Positions 10,716 to 20,627 are shown, counted from the stretch's first letter. The stretch: DNA of 64,000 nucleotides from Pseudoips prasinana (GCA_951640165.1 OX621253.1:10124001-10188000), one strand, 5' to 3'. The notes: generated from the letters alone by a model not told the origin. Translations and numbers: made by a program.

Positions 10716-11201
10716 AAGCTTTTGGCTATCCTATTAACCCCTTCCGTATTGTGAGCATGCCCATCCCATCTTATTACGAGGTGAGGAGTTAGAGAACGCT
10801 CATATTATAGTTTCGCAGATACTAATGCGTTAGAGTAAGACAGCTAGTGCTCGTTCAGGTCTGTTATCTCATAAGCACAGCGGGGACTGACAGCCCTCAG
10901 AATTACAAAAACGCTCACAAGGTTTACCCCATTTTGGTAGTCACCCTTCTATATATTGACCACTTGATGCTTTCACCGGTCCGTAAGTGATTGGTGAGGT
11001 TAAGCAACTAGGCTTGCCGTCAGTACATAGATGGGTAACCGCCAAAGTGGTTTCATTGTGTCTCCATGATTCGGAGGGCACGTTAAGCTGTCGGTACCGG
11101 TTGTAGCGACAGCTTAACGGCAACAGTCGTTAAGCCATGTCAGAGGCATACTGGGTTGCTTAAACAACTCTGACACTAGGGCAACCGCTGCCCATACGAT
11201 A
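10716..11201 (+). mobile_element. 5S rRNA-derived SINE, head-to-head composite (copy 1)
   Basis: Positions 10973-11043 align with animal 5S rRNA: CACCGG, a GTGATTGGTGAGGTTAAGCA segment against GATCACCGAAGTTAAGCAAC, then GTCAGTACATAGATGGGTAA against GTTAGTACTTGGATGGGTGA, and CCGCC. These cover the pol III A box, intermediate element and C box. A SINE body follows (GGAGGGCACGTTAAGCTGTC) and a tail ending CCCATACGATA with AGTAAGTA. Upstream, 10716-10972 holds a diverged 5S-derived head and body in the opposite orientation, so two units lie head to head. The same composite occurs reversed at 23965-24431 with near identity. Confidence 0.8.
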
Positions 11202-11550
11202 GTAGTAAGTAGAACGGACAGATGAAGGCAATCAACTAGGAGAATCTCTTAATATCAATAGATGGCACAATATGGAATGGACACCACTTCGTTACCTAAC
11301 ACCGGAGGAACCTAATTGCAGCAGAACTTCCCTCTAATTAAAGCATCATTACACAGGTTACCTAAACCTGGATACAATGAAAATTGTGGGTAATTACGGA
11401 GAAACATGGGGGTAATTATATGCTCGGTTGATGGCATCGCTTGCGCCGCACCGAATTCTATAGTAGCCCATGTAATGACGATCAGTTCAGCAGAAGTTTT
11501 AGTATGACTTTGCAGAAAACGTACAAGTTTGAGCTCGCGACAGGTATTCA

Positions 11551-11702
11551 TTGCTATAATTGGTAATTCTCGTGGGAAGATTGGCTATAACAATGCTTCG
11601 TTATGAATGACCGATAGCTCAAATTCGTGTCTTCTTCTTTAGAAGAGTACAAAGCTGTAAGGGAAAAAAAAAAAAAATATTAGGTCAATAGCGGATTTTG
11701 TG
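11551..11702 (+). repeat. unoccupied copy of the 11881-13693 insertion site
   Basis: This block, GGTAATTCTC..AAGATTGGCTATA followed by ACAATGCTTCG..CCGATAGC..TATTAGGT, recurs split in two: its first part at 11846-11880 and its second part at 13694-13812. The 1.8-kb transposon sits at the split point. It therefore works as an internal empty site for that insertion. Confidence 0.7.
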
Positions 11703-11838
11703 CTTCATCATCATCATGTCAGCCGAAAGACGCCCACAGCTGGACAAAGGCAGCGACTTCCAGTGACCCTCACAAGATCATTGGTTCATCTTGTGGGGGT
11801 GCCCACGCTGCATCTTCCGGTGTTCGCAACGGGTATGC
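11703..11838 (-). mobile_element. LINE 3' end fragment, reversed
   Basis: CATCATCATCATGTCAGCCG, then AAGACGCCCACAGCTGGACA, then CACAAGATC..GTTCATCTTGTGGG and CCCACGCTGCATCTTCC are the reverse of the LINE C-terminal coding region and 3' tail. The middle part encoding RWMRAAQDR is deleted. Confidence 0.75.
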
Positions 11839-12520
11839 AGCACTATAGTTGGTAATTCTCATGATAAGATTAGCTAATAGTAGGAGAGACGTGGAAGATC
11901 GTCCTTCACCGATCTGATAACCAGATGAGACGTATTTTTTATCAAATATTGTTTATAAACAAATATGCCTATAATTGCTTGCCTATCGAAAAGTGCTCAT
12001 GGCTATTTTTAATTAAATTAACTTTTATCGATTTTTTTTCATCACCTTCATACTTTTGATAACCAAATAAAATTTATTTCACTGATAGTTTTTAATACAC
12101 AGAATATGCCTAGGTATGCTTGCCTACTCATTTCTGTGTATAACTACCTGGCAAGCAGGTGTAAACAGGTAAGTCAAAATAGGTGACTCCATCGATCTGC
12201 TAACTTATCAAAAGTTATCTCAAATTTTAGATTATTTTATTTCAGAATAAGTCATATAAACTTGCCTGCGAAAAATCGTACTTAAATTACTGTTGCCAGG
12301 CTAAAAACTTTTAGAGTTTTAGCCACTTGATAGGTGCGACAGAGAAAGTAGAGCGTCCGAGGTCCGTGTGCTAGAGCAGGACACAACATAGCAGCTGTTC
12401 GCTACCTGACTGTAGAACGTATCCGAGTGCGCATGCTCGTGTATAGTCGGAGTCGAAAATTATTTATTAGTGACAACACGTGCTAAATAACATTAATTTT
12501 CAAGAATTGTGATTTTAAAA

Positions 12521-12741
12521 ATGAGTAAAAATTGTTTTTTTGTGTGGTGAAAAAAAACAAATGTTTGACTTTAATGAACATTCATATAAAACATTGCTTT
12601 AAGTATGGAGATATTGAATTAAGCAAAGAATCGGTGGATTTTCTTGGTTATCATTACACGTGTTACAACAAATTTACAGTAATAAAAAAAAAATTTGGAC
12701 CGCTAGGAAAATTTCGGGTTACGGGATATTTTACGTTTTAA
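12521..12741 (+). pseudogene. decayed zinc-binding-like ORF remnant inside the foldback element
   Basis: An ATG at 12521 begins MSKNCFFVW and then hits TGA. Shifting by one nucleotide gives an open frame to 12741 with C..L..H..C..F spacing followed by GYHYTCYNKFTVIKKKF. Paired C and H residues before a basic stretch look like a small zinc-binding module of the kind found at the N-terminus of transposon-encoded proteins, but I cannot name the family. It may be the truncated first exon of the ancestral transposase gene. The frameshift and short length rule out a functional product. Confidence 0.4.
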
Positions 12742-12876
12742 TTGGTGGTTAATGTGATAGAAAAGGCATTTTTAATTTCTTAGATTTTTAGAACTTGGGA
12801 TATAAAAGTTATAGCCAGTTTTATTTTAAGGTTACTTTTGGTAATCTGTGGGTCAACCCCATGACCGTGGAAACGT

Positions 12877-12929
12877 TGCAGTTCGAAAATCACTCTTACC
12901 TAGGGGGTAAGAGTGATTTTCGAACTGCA
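12877..12929. repeat. perfect 24-bp inverted repeat with 5-nt loop
   Basis: Positions 12877-12900 (starting TGCAGTTCGAAAATCACT) and 12906-12929 are exact reverse complements with loop TAGGG. It lies in the unique centre of the foldback transposon. Confidence 0.9.
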
Positions 12930-13812
12930 AGTAACTGAAAGTAATAAAGATACTGTAAATATCAAAGTGTGTCTACTGATGTGGCAAATTATTTATTTTC
13001 AATTATTGCATAGCTGTAAGTATGTATAGCGTAAAATAATACAAAAATTGAGATCAAAATAAGTTGTAATAAATTGGAGTTCAAAATTACTGACAGGTGT
13101 AAATAAATGCTGTCTCTGTCACTCACATGTGCACGAGCATGCGCACTCGGATACGTTCTACGGTCAGGTAGCGAGCAGCTGCTATGTTGTGTCCTGCTCT
13201 AGCACACGGACCTCGGACGCTCTACTTTCTCTGTTGCACCTATCAAGTGGCTAAAACTCTAAAAGTTTTTAGCCTGGCAACAGTACTTTAAGTACGATTT
13301 TTCGCAGGCAAGTTTAAATGACTAATTTTGAAATAAAATAATCTAAAATTTGAGATAACTTTTGATAAGTTAGCAGATCGATGGAGTCACCTATTTTGAC
13401 TTACCTGTTTACACCTGCTTGCCAGGTAGTTATACACTGAAATGAGTAGGCAAGCATACCTAGGCATATTCTGTGTATTAAAAACTATCAGTGAAATAAA
13501 TTTTATTTGGTTATCAAAAGTATGAAGGTGATGAAAAAAAATCGATAAAAGTTAATTTAATTAAAAATAGCCATGAGCACTTTTCGATAGGCAAGCAATT
13601 ATAGGCATATTTGTTTATAAAAAATATTTGATAAAAAATACGTCTCATCTGGTTATCAGATCGGTGAAGGACGATCTTCCACGTCTCTTAGACTATAATA
13701 ACATTGCTTGATTTCGACCGATAGCGCGAATTCTTTTCGTCTTTTGTAGACGAGTACAATGCTGTACGTGGAAGAAAAATCTAATATTAGGTGCATAGAA
13801 GATTTTTTGCTG

Positions 13813-15315
13813 AAACTAAGCTAAATAAAAAAAAACATGGATAGAATCGTACAAACCACAGATATTTCTAAACTGCTGGCCTACATATATACTGCAGCAT
13901 AATATGATAACATTTATCATAGTAAACATATCTAAATTATGTGGGTTAAAATTGTAAAAACAAGAGGGTTGAAATAACTTCGTTTGAACATGCAATAAAA
14001 CGCACAGCACTGCGCGAATCCTAGAAGGTATTTATCCTTTATCTTCTTTTTTTGGAAAGAAAGCGGTTCAGTGAATGTACTGATTTAAAGAGAGCATATA
14101 AATAACGAAAGAAAGTGAATCGCCCATTAACCCGCAGGTTATAAGGCTGATATAATGGTCAAGATTAGGGCGTATACGACAATATACATTATGAAAGTGT
14201 GTTGATCGAATAGAAAGACGTCAGGCGATAGTTTGGCTCATTATCGCAGTTTCAAATCGTTTATTGGTACGATAATTGGTTATATAAAATGAATTATGAC
14301 GACGCACTAGCATTTGGGGCATTTATAATGTATTGCAGCTCAATATTGGCACAGTAAACTTCGATCAACAATGGCGGTGGCAAATGCTGTAACTCCCTAA
14401 CGCAATAGCAATAGTGAGACAAAAAGAGAATGTTTGTATTCTGAATACAGTACCGGTAGTAGCGATTGGCAATTGTATTTACTCAGAGAAGATGCCGTCA
14501 TGCGTCATGCGCATCAAATATAGATATAAACTTCCCTACTTAGAAACTGCTGCACAGCTCGAAAATAGTGTTGTCAGGTAGACGCTGAGGTCATAGGTTT
14601 ACATCACAACAAATGTAAAAATAAACGTTATTAGCAGTGGATAGCAATATATGGATACGTTTGGCTCTGTACTGAAATATAAAAAGAAGCCGTCAAATAT
14701 TTCTTTTTAATAAAGGAGAAAAACTATTGATCTAGAATCAATTAGCGATGACCTTCCTCTCCAAAGAGTAGGTAAACATATCAGCTTCCAATATTGACGT
14801 GCTCAATATTGTCAACTCATATAACGAAGAACAAGAAAACAAAACAAGAAATTACAACTACTCTTGTAAATTCCAGGAATAGAAAACTTCCTGATTTGTA
14901 TTAATAGTAAGTTTGTTGTAACCAACTTTTCCAATGTCAATTTTCCGAGAACTTCGCATGACTCATGCATCAATATGCAAAAAGCGAGGGTTAGGAGTGC
15001 CAGTGCATTCATTGCACGCTATTAAATCAGAACACCAACTATATTCATTTAGCGAGCGAACATCCGTGCTATTGAGTATTGACCTATCGCAGCCGTTTAA
15101 TAAATTTGTTACTTTATTCTTGTCCTGAAATGTCCCGCCAATCATAAATTGAATATTATATTAGAGCTCAGCTAAGATTGTATGCAATGCTCAGATCCGA
15201 TCACTTATTGTTTCACTATTGTAACTATAATAATAATAAAATCGACCTTATGTGTATTAAATTTACGACACTTGTTTGCTAAATGGACGTATATTGTGCA
15301 GCAATGACATAATAA
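13813..15315. other. AT-rich stretch, nothing recognised
   Basis: Frames of 60-66 codons overlap each other on both strands at 14812-15145, a sign of chance openness. No repeat family is recognised. Confidence 0.45.
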
Positions 15316-15339
15316 AATACAATAAAAAGGTAAAAGTGA

Positions 15340-15490
15340 TAGCACTACTGGAAGCGTATGCGCACCGGAAAAGGGCGCGACGCGTGATCTTTCGGCGAAT
15401 AGTGTGGCGGCTGTCGCGGTGCACTCGTGCATTCGCTTAGTTGCAGCCAATGTGAGCGGACGTGGCGCGCGTGACTCAGGTATTGATATC
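15340..15490. promoter_or_regulatory. CpG-rich unique block, possible regulatory DNA
   Basis: In an AT-rich setting this 150-bp block is rich in CpG and GCGC motifs (GGGCGCGACGCG, GGCGCGCGTGACTCA) and matches no repeat in the window. The TGACTCA at about 15472 is an AP-1/bZIP-type site. A 103-codon minus-strand frame spans it (15205-15516) but lacks any known domain. Promoter or enhancer function is only a guess. Confidence 0.2.
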
Positions 15491-15499
15491 AATGTGATT

Positions 15500-16265
15500 G
15501 TTCGCTGTTTGCACAAAGATTATTTATTTGCATGACGAATAAATGATATGAATGTTTCAGTTATATCCTATAGCTACATATTATAGCTTTTTATAATATA
15601 AAGGTATTCAATACTCATGTCATACATAACTTATAACAACTTTATTAATCTGTGACTGTAAAAATGTCATTTCCGGCTCACAAAGTTGTTGAACAGCAAG
15701 CATTAAATGCAACATTTATATTTCCGTAACACAATTCTACTTAGTGAAGTGATAAATAATTTATAAGATACGGCAGAACTCAATGATAAAACCTCATTAG
15801 ATTACCATACCAGTTTGAAGATGGCAATAAAAACCAATGTCAGTTCACCGAATATGTTACCATAATCATTAAAATTAGGGAAGTAGATAAATACAGATTC
15901 ACTTTATTACGCAAGTATGAAGTAATTATTATTTTTTCTTATAATACAACGAGATTTTTATGCGTCGCGTGCGCTGCCGGATAATTAAAAGCAGTCTATC
16001 TTCAGTTTATAATTACGAGTAAATTACTCAGTGAGCTGTAAAATGAACAAGCTCAGTTACTTTTAAAACGGCTGCTTGCTAACAATTTATGGATTTACTA
16101 AAACACATCTATTATTGCATTGATTATAAATTACCATTTTAATCAAGAACGCCTTAGTTTACATAATCGGTTTACCAGATCTAGGAAATTTGCCAAATAT
16201 ATTAGAATATATGCATATATTGATTCGACATTGACTATTAGTGCAGATATCAGTTTCTATGTTTA
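15500..16265. other. AT-rich stretch, nothing recognised
   Basis: Neither strand carries a family match; all frames are short. Confidence 0.4.
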
Positions 16266-16269
16266 CAAT

Positions 16270-16453
16270 AATAAGAAAGGAAGACGAAAGAAGTCGCAAC
16301 GTGGGCAACCCTACAAGATGGACCGACCATTTGCAAGGGTCGCTGAAAGGCGCTGGACGCGGGCAGCACAAGACCGAACATTGTGGAGATCCTTGGGGGA
16401 GGCCTTTGTGCAGCACTGGATGTTTTTCAGCTGATATGATGATGATGATGATG
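16270..16453 (+). pseudogene. LINE ORF2 C-terminus and 3' tail (GATGATG-tail family)
   Basis: The frame ending at 16434 reads RRWTRAAQDRTLWRSLGEAF then VQHWMFF and stop, followed directly by the GCTGATATGATGATG tail. This is the C-terminal signature of an abundant lepidopteran LINE usually labelled endonuclease-reverse transcriptase, probably RTE-like. The GNPTRWTDHL segment just upstream lies in a different frame, so there is at least one frameshift. The insertion is strongly 5'-truncated. Confidence 0.8.
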
Positions 16454-16530
16454 TTTACAATAATACTTATGCCAATAAAAGTTACTAGTAAGTATTGTCG
16501 TACTTCTTCTTATCGTGTCGATGGTAAGAA

Positions 16531-16815
16531 TTAGATTTTATCTTGCCAAAATTGAGCAACGCTGATTGCCCCGGCTGAAGCGTCATACAAGTCCTGAAGG
16601 GAACAAGAGACTGGACAAGAAGGACAATCAGATAAATGAGCCATACTTTGGGGTGACACGCCGCACTCGCAGATGTTTTGTGATGTGGGACTGTAACCCC
16701 ATTTGCCCATGTTTTCTTTGGATCTACCAACCTGGGTACGTAGTCTATTAAGAGCCCTCCAGGTTGGCCATGGCAAATTATATCCCGGAGGTAATTTTTC
16801 TTTGGCGAGAAAAAC
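16531..16815 (-). pseudogene. LINE ORF2 C-terminal fragment with CxC..H..C motif
   Basis: The minus-strand frame reads KLPPGYNLPWPTWRALNRLR, then TQVGRSKENMGKWGY, ICECG, MAHL and CPSCPV, with a stop at 16531. The W-x-x-L-N-R-x-R block followed by a CxCG..H..C cysteine-histidine cluster is typical of the end of ORF2 in Jockey/R1/I-group LINEs. The frame is open through this portion, but the rest of the element is missing. It abuts a SINE on its upstream side. Confidence 0.7.
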
Positions 16816-16880
16816 AGAGGAGGAGCAAATTTATCTCGCCATAACGTTACCCTTGTCGTACTACTTGCTAAGTATAATAA

Positions 16881-17113
16881 TGTCCTTCTGGTCGAATTTC
16901 GGCCACGATGGCCAGTCTCAATCAAAACTAGCCATGTGCGCGGGACATACAAGATTGCACAAGTGTGTGCGGAAACACAGGGGCACATGAAGAAAGAAAG
17001 AGGTCAGGTGCAGAACCGTCGCATTTACGAGCCGATACCGCTAATGTTCAGAATTCAGGATGGTACCTACTGAACTTTACAAAAATTCACATCCACAAGA
17101 AATTTTGGACCCT
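16881..17113 (-). mobile_element. SINE (family D), partial
   Basis: It begins ATGTCCTTCTGGTCGAATTT and follows the family through CGGCCACGATGGCCAGTCT, GGGACATACAAGATTGCACA and GTGTGCGGAAACACAGGGGC. The later part is shortened and the tRNA-like head is lost near 17113. Confidence 0.75.
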
Positions 17114-17600
17114 TTATTGTAGAGGCACACGGACTTAGTTTGTAGTTTTATATGCTAGGCGGTTTGAGCCTTGAGCCTGCGCTCTCCTCCATAGTCCGGT
17201 GAAGCAGTGAAAGCCTTCTAATTAAAAACGTTATGTTAAAAATCACACATTTAAGTTAAAGTTTAACAACATAAAACTACACATTATGTGACACTCCCGT
17301 ACGAGTTTGAATCTCAACTCAGGGCAGTTAGTGAATTGGTGAGGACAGCAAGTATTAAGCTAGTATAGTGATTTAATTGTAAAAGCCAAATTATCACACT
17401 TCGAATAGTTCGTTAATTGTATCATCAAATCGAAATAAATCAAACTTTATTCGATCATTTTGTAATAACTGCGAAACTAAATCAAAAAGCAATTTGCACA
17501 ATATTATCAATATTTCGTAACTTTACGATGTTGTGAAGGCTAATCGTTTACTACACTTCTATTAGATAACATATTTATTACCTTTCTATTTAATAATAGT
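17114..17600. other. unique AT-rich stretch
   Basis: A short block at 17290-17325 (GAGTTTGAATCTCAACTCAGGG) recalls the unclassified repeat at 3675-3905. Nothing else is recognised. Confidence 0.4.
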
Positions 17601-17871
17601 AAGGCTCCTGCCCGAATTTCGCCGCGGCGGTTATACTCAATAGAGACTAGTCAACAACGCAGGACTCATGATAGGGCTCCAGTGTTAAAACATGTGCATT
17701 CTCTACTTCCTCATTCTCATAAACCCAACGGGATAGTAATTGAGAGATCAGGCGCAGGGATGAAAGCTTTTCGTGCTTTCCGCGGCACGGGAGTGTAATA
17801 CGGACAAATTCCACAATCCAGACAGTGTTTAATCAAATAAATCCCAAAAGCAATTTGGGTCCGTACACGGA

Positions 17872-18223
17872 GTCAGATAAATATCGTTCCGTACAACTTC
17901 GAATGCAGTCTCCAATCTTGAGTGGGTCTGGAAGCCGCTGGATGCGGGTAGCGACAGATCGAAGATAATTGTGGAGATCTTTGGGGGATAATCGGGACTA
18001 GTCCCTCCCTCTTAGCCACCACTGCAACTCCTGTAAGCCGGGATCAACAGTGGCACACAATGATATGACACTGAGCGGTGAGGCTCAGGCATGTCCCGGG
18101 AAATCGCTTTAACTGTCTTGGATCCCGCAACGAATTTAGTCAGAAAAAAAAAGGAGGAGTTAAAAATGAATAATCTTTGGGGGTAGCCTTTGTTCACCAG
18201 TGGGCATCTTTCGTCTGATGATG
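17872..18223 (+). mobile_element. LINE 3' end inserted in a SINE and itself interrupted
   Basis: The LINE segment GGAAGCCGCTGGATGCGGGT..GTGGAGATCTTTGGGGG runs to 17987 and resumes at 18173 with ATCTTTGGGGGTAGCCTTTG, ending TCGTCTGATGATG. The repeated 11-mer ATCTTTGGGGG (17977-17987 and 18173-18183) is the target duplication of the inner insertion. Confidence 0.8.
17988..18172 (-). mobile_element. 185-bp short retroposon, unclassified
   Basis: This insert is flanked by 11-bp direct repeats. Its reverse complement matches 40940-41108 over almost its whole length (AAATTCGTTGCGGGATCCAA, then CATGCCTGAGCCTCACCGCT, then GTTGCAGTGGT). No tRNA or 5S promoter boxes are evident. Target duplication length fits LINE-driven retroposition. 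Confidence 0.7.
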
Positions 18224-18359
18224 ACACGGAATTTGAGTCCAGAACCTCATTATTACCTATGGAACATGCAATCGTAGGTAAATCAACGAGGTATGCATAC
18301 TATACTATAGGTTAAGCTATCAAAAATCGTAATAATTATCTTTATTGCCTTTTTTTTCA

Positions 18360-18545
18360 ATTTTTACTGAGGCCGGCTCCTCTTTGAACCGGTTGTAGCA
18401 ACGAGAATTAAACGAACGACTACCATCTGACCTCGAAACCGAGACCTAGTGTCAGATTTTATTAGACTATTGGTAACGACTGCAAAAGATGTCCGGGAAA
18501 GATGCCATAACGCATGCTCTCCAAGGCGCGAAGAAGGTAACCTCA
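18360..18545. other. moderately GC-rich unique block
   Basis: It contains CTTTGAACCGGTTGTAGCAA and GACCTCGAAACCGAGACCTA and carries a 60-codon minus-strand frame. No second copy in the window and no domain is recognised. Confidence 0.3.
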
Positions 18546-18577
18546 AGAAACCATGCTAAATCATCGTGCATAAAAAC

Positions 18578-18712
18578 CTAGACGCGCCGTCAATCTATAG
18601 ATGGGTGACCTTCTGTCTCCGCGCTTCTCAAGGTACGTGAAGCTGTCAGTCGCGACTGTAGGCATTAAACAAGACTCGACGCCTACTGGACGACTTGAAC
18701 AACTCCCCCTTT
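18578..18712 (+). mobile_element. 5S rRNA-derived SINE, truncated
   Basis: It starts within the 5S-like C-box region (CGCCGTCAATCTATAGATGG, GTGACC), then continues into the body (GTGAAGCTGTCAGTCGCGAC) and the CGACTTGAACAACTC tail. The A-box half of the head is missing. Confidence 0.65.
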
Positions 18713-18715
18713 TGC

Positions 18716-18775
18716 CATCATCATCATCATGTCAACCCAATGCAGGACAAGAGCCTCCCCCAATTTATAATACAA
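18716..18775 (-). mobile_element. LINE 3' tail fragment, reversed
   Basis: CATCATCATCATCATGTCAA, then GCAGGACAAGAGCCTCCCCC match the end of the GATGATG-tail LINE in reverse. It begins immediately after the 5S-derived SINE. Confidence 0.6.
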
Positions 18776-20200
18776 TCATTTAAACAAAGTATTTCTTCAG
18801 TGTAACCATCCAAGATGATGACAACATGAAATGGCTGTCCGATTACGAATTATAGGCTAATAAAATAGTATCGAGAATCGTAATAATAAATGCAATAATT
18901 CAACGGATGGACACAATCTCGGCCCATAAGTAAAAGATTTGTCAGATTACGTACGACGCAGACCTGTTTGTATTTTCTCAGAACCGACAGTGTCTCTGTT
19001 ATGATTTCTCCTTGCATTGAGCCCTCAATGTGTGGTCTATTCTGCACTTCCACCGTCCACGTGCAATATTTACAAATGGTTCTAAAGCGGAAGTAAGAGG
19101 CATGAGCTATTGTAGTATCACATCACAAACAGGATGGTGAATAGGAGTTTAGTGGCAATAAAGTGCGAGAAGCAATTGACAATTTCCATTGTATGTTTTA
19201 GGTTCGAATCAAAAAGTTAGCTGTAGAAGTTTGTAGTTTAACGACGATTGATAACAAGGAAACTGCATTGGCATGTCGGTCAGTAGTTTTGGTACAAGTT
19301 TATACAAAACAAAACTTATTAACGAATAACTCCTGAAGAGAACGAATCGTTTAAATTAGCAAATCTTATTATGCCATCCCGCCACATGTTGCATGATGCA
19401 CGCTGCATGCCCATCGAGACCTACAACTCGTTATTCGTTTCATTGTTTCAAAACTGATACTAGAGCCTCAGTAGTATTTGTTTTAATCGGTGTCGATCTT
19501 GTGAACTACCGACAATATAATAGATTTTTTATTTTTAATCTTTATTGAAGGTACACGAATAAAATTTCTAAGTCACCCTAATCCAGTCCGTCCTAATTCC
19601 TCAATTATAATATTTTCTCTTTATATTTACTCTTTTTACTTTAATTCTTCACAGTAGGTTCTAATATTATATTTTTAATATAGTTATAGTTTAATTTACC
19701 AGTGCAGTTATCATTGATACTAGTAATACAAGTTAGGTGAATCACTGGAGCGTACTCTGTGGAAACCAGTCTACATAATGACACCGGTCATAATTATAAG
19801 TAGAGTCCCATAGAGTTATGGCGCAATCCTCCATCTCTTCGCATATTTGAATATAAATTTGTTAATATTAACGCTTAACAAAGTTTAATTTCCTTTAATT
19901 CGAAGATCAATGACCAGCTTACGTTATAATACTCTTATAGGCGTAGAATATTCACATATTATTTATGTGCTCGGGTAACGCCTGGACATGCATCCCGATC
20001 CGCCCTTCGACGCTCTTTTTCATTATAAGATTCCTCCATGTAAATTAATCTATGGATTATGTGGAGCGAATACTTGGCATGCATACTTAATGGCCTTGTC
20101 GAATAGGAATAATTGTATTTTTGTAATGTTGTGGTAGAGATGAAGTTGTAATTTTATCGTTGTTAAATACTTTGTCCAAAATAGCATTTAATGCAAAACA
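18776..20200. other. unique stretch, nothing recognised
   Basis: No frame above 67 codons and no repeat family is recognised across 1.4 kb. Confidence 0.4.
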
Positions 20201-20204
20201 ACTT

Positions 20205-20486
20205 TTCCCATATAATAATATAATATTCTAGGGCATTATTCACACACGGCCGTCTGATCACAAACTAAGCAGTGCTTGTACTATGGAAACCAGATATATT
20301 ACATATACTACTTTCTTTTGTAAATACATAGATAAATGATAATGGATTAAATAAATATATAGATAATTACACCCAGACTCAAGACAAACAGACTATTTCA
20401 TGCAAACAAATATCTGTCCCAGGTGGGAATCGAACCCACGGCCTTCGGCGTGAAAGCGTTTTCCAACCACGCCATCCAGCCCGTTA
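20205..20486 (-). mobile_element. tRNA-headed SINE (family B)
   Basis: Reversed, the head is a tRNA-like GGCTGGATGGCGTGGTTGGA (A-box side), and GGGTTCGATTCCCACC is the B box. The central domain contains TTGTCTTGAGTCTGGGTG, and the 3' domain runs through CTGGTTTCCATAGTACAAGC to CCCTAGA. Relatives lie at 31345, 47018 and 48330. Confidence 0.85.
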
Positions 20487-20627
20487 AATACAAACGTTTT
20501 ATTTATGTAATAAAGTTGCTTAACAACTTATGCCCTCATTCACTTCTATTGCAGCAGGGAACTCCTCCTGGGTTAACCGTAAACGTCATTTCTAAAAAGA
20601 CTTCTCTATGGACGTATTTTATTAAAC

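Larger units (their letters stand above)
11881..13693. mobile_element. DNA transposon with ~560-bp terminal inverted repeats
   Basis: The left arm (11882-12441) is mirrored by the right arm (13132-13693) with only scattered differences, from GAGACGTGGAAGATCGTCC at the outer end to GTGCGCATGCTCGTG at the inner end. The central 690 bp contain a perfect 24-bp-arm hairpin and a short decayed coding remnant. The target duplication is unclear; TAATA and TATAATA flank the two ends, and the duplicated host block at 11551-11702 supplies an empty site. Foldback structure and lack of a transposase suggest a non-autonomous DNA element of unknown superfamily. Confidence 0.8.
17603..18296 (-). mobile_element. 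SINE (family D) split by a LINE insertion
   Basis: The SINE tail and body lie at 17603-17871 and the remaining tRNA-like head at 18224-18296 (TTTGAGTCC..ACCTCATTA..AACGAGG). The interruption is bounded by the 7-bp direct repeat ACACGGA at 17865-17871 and 18224-18230, the expected target duplication of the inserted LINE end. Confidence 0.75.

Noticed and set aside
10973..11043. 5S rRNA gene or pseudogene in place
   Set aside because: The similarity covers only the internal part of 5S, continues into a shared non-5S body and tail, and recurs in many copies with the same junctions, so it is a SINE head.
15205..15516. 103-codon minus-strand frame as a gene
   Set aside because: It has no domain and a low-complexity end (IIIIVTIV), and its length is expected by chance in 64 kb.
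16485..16988. 167-codon minus-strand frame
   Set aside because: It runs across a LINE end and a SINE in a register different from the real LINE frame and begins inside the SINE; it is a chance frame.
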